Source: RGIG3009 sp964390295
GTDB taxonomy: Bacteria > Bacillota > Clostridia > Oscillospirales > Acutalibacteraceae
Assembly (NCBI GenBank): GCA_964390295.1
Contig: CAYMHR010000053.1
Span: 1-6,707 of the forward strand
Direction of reading: 5' to 3'
Length of the DNA: 6,707 nt
The notes beneath the pieces are model-generated. The model worked only from the letters and a program-made list of their open reading frames with translations. It did not search any database and had not been told where the DNA came from. A program made the translations under genes and the position numbers. Positions 6,001-6,707 of this stretch are shown here, piece by piece (the stretch's first letter is position 1; the number at the start of each line of letters is the position of its first letter).

Positions 6001-6707
6001 GGTCTACCGCCTCCCCAAAAATGCGGCGCACCATGCTGTCCACGTCCAGACCGGTCATCTTCCAGCCTTCCTCGACCGAGCAATGCGGAACGGTGATGTC
6101 GATGGCCACCGGGTCGTACAAGCCGTCGTAACGACGCTCCGAAAGCAGAGCGCCCAATCGTTCGGCCACACCGCCGGAGCGTGCGCCTTCTTCAAAGAAA
6201 ATCACCCGATGATACCCCATGATCAGGGACAGCGCTTCCTCCGGGATCGGATGAATCTGCGTCAGCTTCAAAACGGAAACCGCTTGCTTATGGCGTACTC
6301 GCTTTGCCGCCTGCAACGTGTTTCCAAACAAACGACCGTATGTAACGATCAACGTGCTTGCCAACGGGTCGCGGAACAGCGTAAACGGCTGACCGTCCGG
6401 CTGATAGGCCGCCAGCGACGGCGGTTCACTGCCCTTGGGATACCGCACCGCCGCAATACCGTCGATATCGTATACGGCCTGCTTCAGCGTCTGTTCCAGT
6501 TCGGCATACGTCGACGGTGCCAGCACGGTGGTATGGGGAATGGTGGACAAAAACGGAACGTCGTACAACCCCTGATGTGTCTCACCGTCCCCCGGCACGA
6601 TACCGGCACGGTCGATCGCCAGCACAACGTGGTTATTCATAATCGCCGTATCGTTCAGCAGTTGATCGTAGGCACGTTGCAAAAACGTGGAATACACCGC
6701 AAACACC
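5990..6707 (-). CDS. dxs: 1-deoxy-D-xylulose-5-phosphate synthase, C-terminal part
   Basis: C-terminal ~239 residues of DXS, the thiamine-diphosphate enzyme that condenses pyruvate with glyceraldehyde 3-phosphate in the first step of the MEP isoprenoid pathway and supplies DXP for thiamine and pyridoxal. The 5' part lies beyond the window's right edge; the GTG at 6706 is an internal valine codon. Visible are the central transketolase pyrimidine domain with VYSTFLQRAYDQ, LAIDRAGIV, GDGETHQG and AVRYPKG, which carry the conserved substrate and cofactor contacts (Tyr, Arg, Asp, His, Arg), and the C-terminal transketolase domain with VTYGRLFGNTLQAA, VLKLTQIHPIP and FFEEGARSGGVAERLG. Full DXS is about 620 residues, so roughly the last 40% is present. 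The TGA stop lies inside the start of tlyA (11-base overlap), pointing to coupled translation. Confidence 0.96.
   Translation of the reverse strand, partial: VFAVYSTFLQRAYDQLLNDTAIMNNHVVLAIDRAGIVPGDGETHQGLYDVPFLSTIPHTTVLAPSTYAELEQTLKQAVYDIDGIAAVRYPKGSEPPSLAAYQPDGQPFTLFRDPLASTLIVTYGRLFGNTLQAAKRVRHKQAVSVLKLTQIHPIPEEALSLIMGYHRVIFFEEGARSGGVAERLGALLSERRYDGLYDPVAIDITVPHCSVEEGWKMTGLDVDSMVRRIFGEAVDRAR
6010..6015 (-). promoter_or_regulatory. Ribosome binding site supporting the tlyA GTG start
   Basis: GGGAGG on the minus strand lies nine bases before the GTG at 6000 and inside the last codons of dxs. It decides the start: it places the S4 domain's opening (Arg-Leu-Asp-Ala-Tyr-Leu) at residues 6-11, as expected for TlyA proteins. 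Confidence 0.75.

Noticed and set aside
6704..6706. GTG at the right edge as the start of a 238-residue protein
   Set aside because: The sequence from this codon is the interior of DXS (VFAVYSTFLQRAYDQ). The gene continues beyond the window.
1..6707. Novel defence system, CRISPR array, mobile element or phage remnant
   Set aside because: Genes are contiguous, conserved housekeeping families with intact motifs. There are no spaced repeats, transposase or integrase motifs, terminal inverted repeats or composition breaks.

Overview
The window is a compact run of chromosomal housekeeping genes, all on the minus strand, from a Gram-positive bacterium of the Firmicutes, most likely class Clostridia. 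The order dxs - tlyA - nadK - argR - recN is a well-known Firmicutes arrangement. The DXS, RecN and HslO sequences and a GC content of about 55-60% (judged by eye on a few lines) suggest an Oscillospiraceae/Ruminococcaceae-like gut clostridium. That placement is inference, not proof.

Layout, read in the direction of transcription (high to low coordinates): the 3' part of dxs (cut by the window's right edge); tlyA, which overlaps dxs and starts with GTG; nadK; argR; recN; a YerC/YecD-type TrpR-related regulator; a class I SAM-dependent methyltransferase that overlaps it by ATGA; and hslO (Hsp33). Gaps are 3 to 27 bases or overlaps. Most ribosome binding sites lie on or near the previous stop codon, and I see no terminator or strong promoter inside the run, so the eight genes probably form one operon or read-through unit. 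After hslO comes a 92-base AT-rich spacer. It carries a near-perfect sigma-A promoter for a tRNA-Val(UAC) gene, whose 3' end is cut by the left edge. A short perfect hairpin lies between that promoter and the tRNA.

The genes cover isoprenoid precursor synthesis (dxs), ribosomal RNA 2'-O-methylation (tlyA), NADP supply (nadK), arginine regulation (argR), DNA break repair (recN), a TrpR-like regulator, a methyltransferase of unknown substrate and a redox-activated chaperone (hslO). All intact genes have their catalytic or binding motifs.

I found no CRISPR array, mobile element, prophage, toxin-antitoxin pair or unknown defence system, and no gene-free stretch longer than 100 bases. The points worth a second look are modest: the block after recN, where many clostridia carry spoIVB-spo0A; the tRNA promoter with its leader hairpin; a 14-base direct repeat in recN at the Walker B motif; and a dnaX-like slippery heptamer at the end of hslO.
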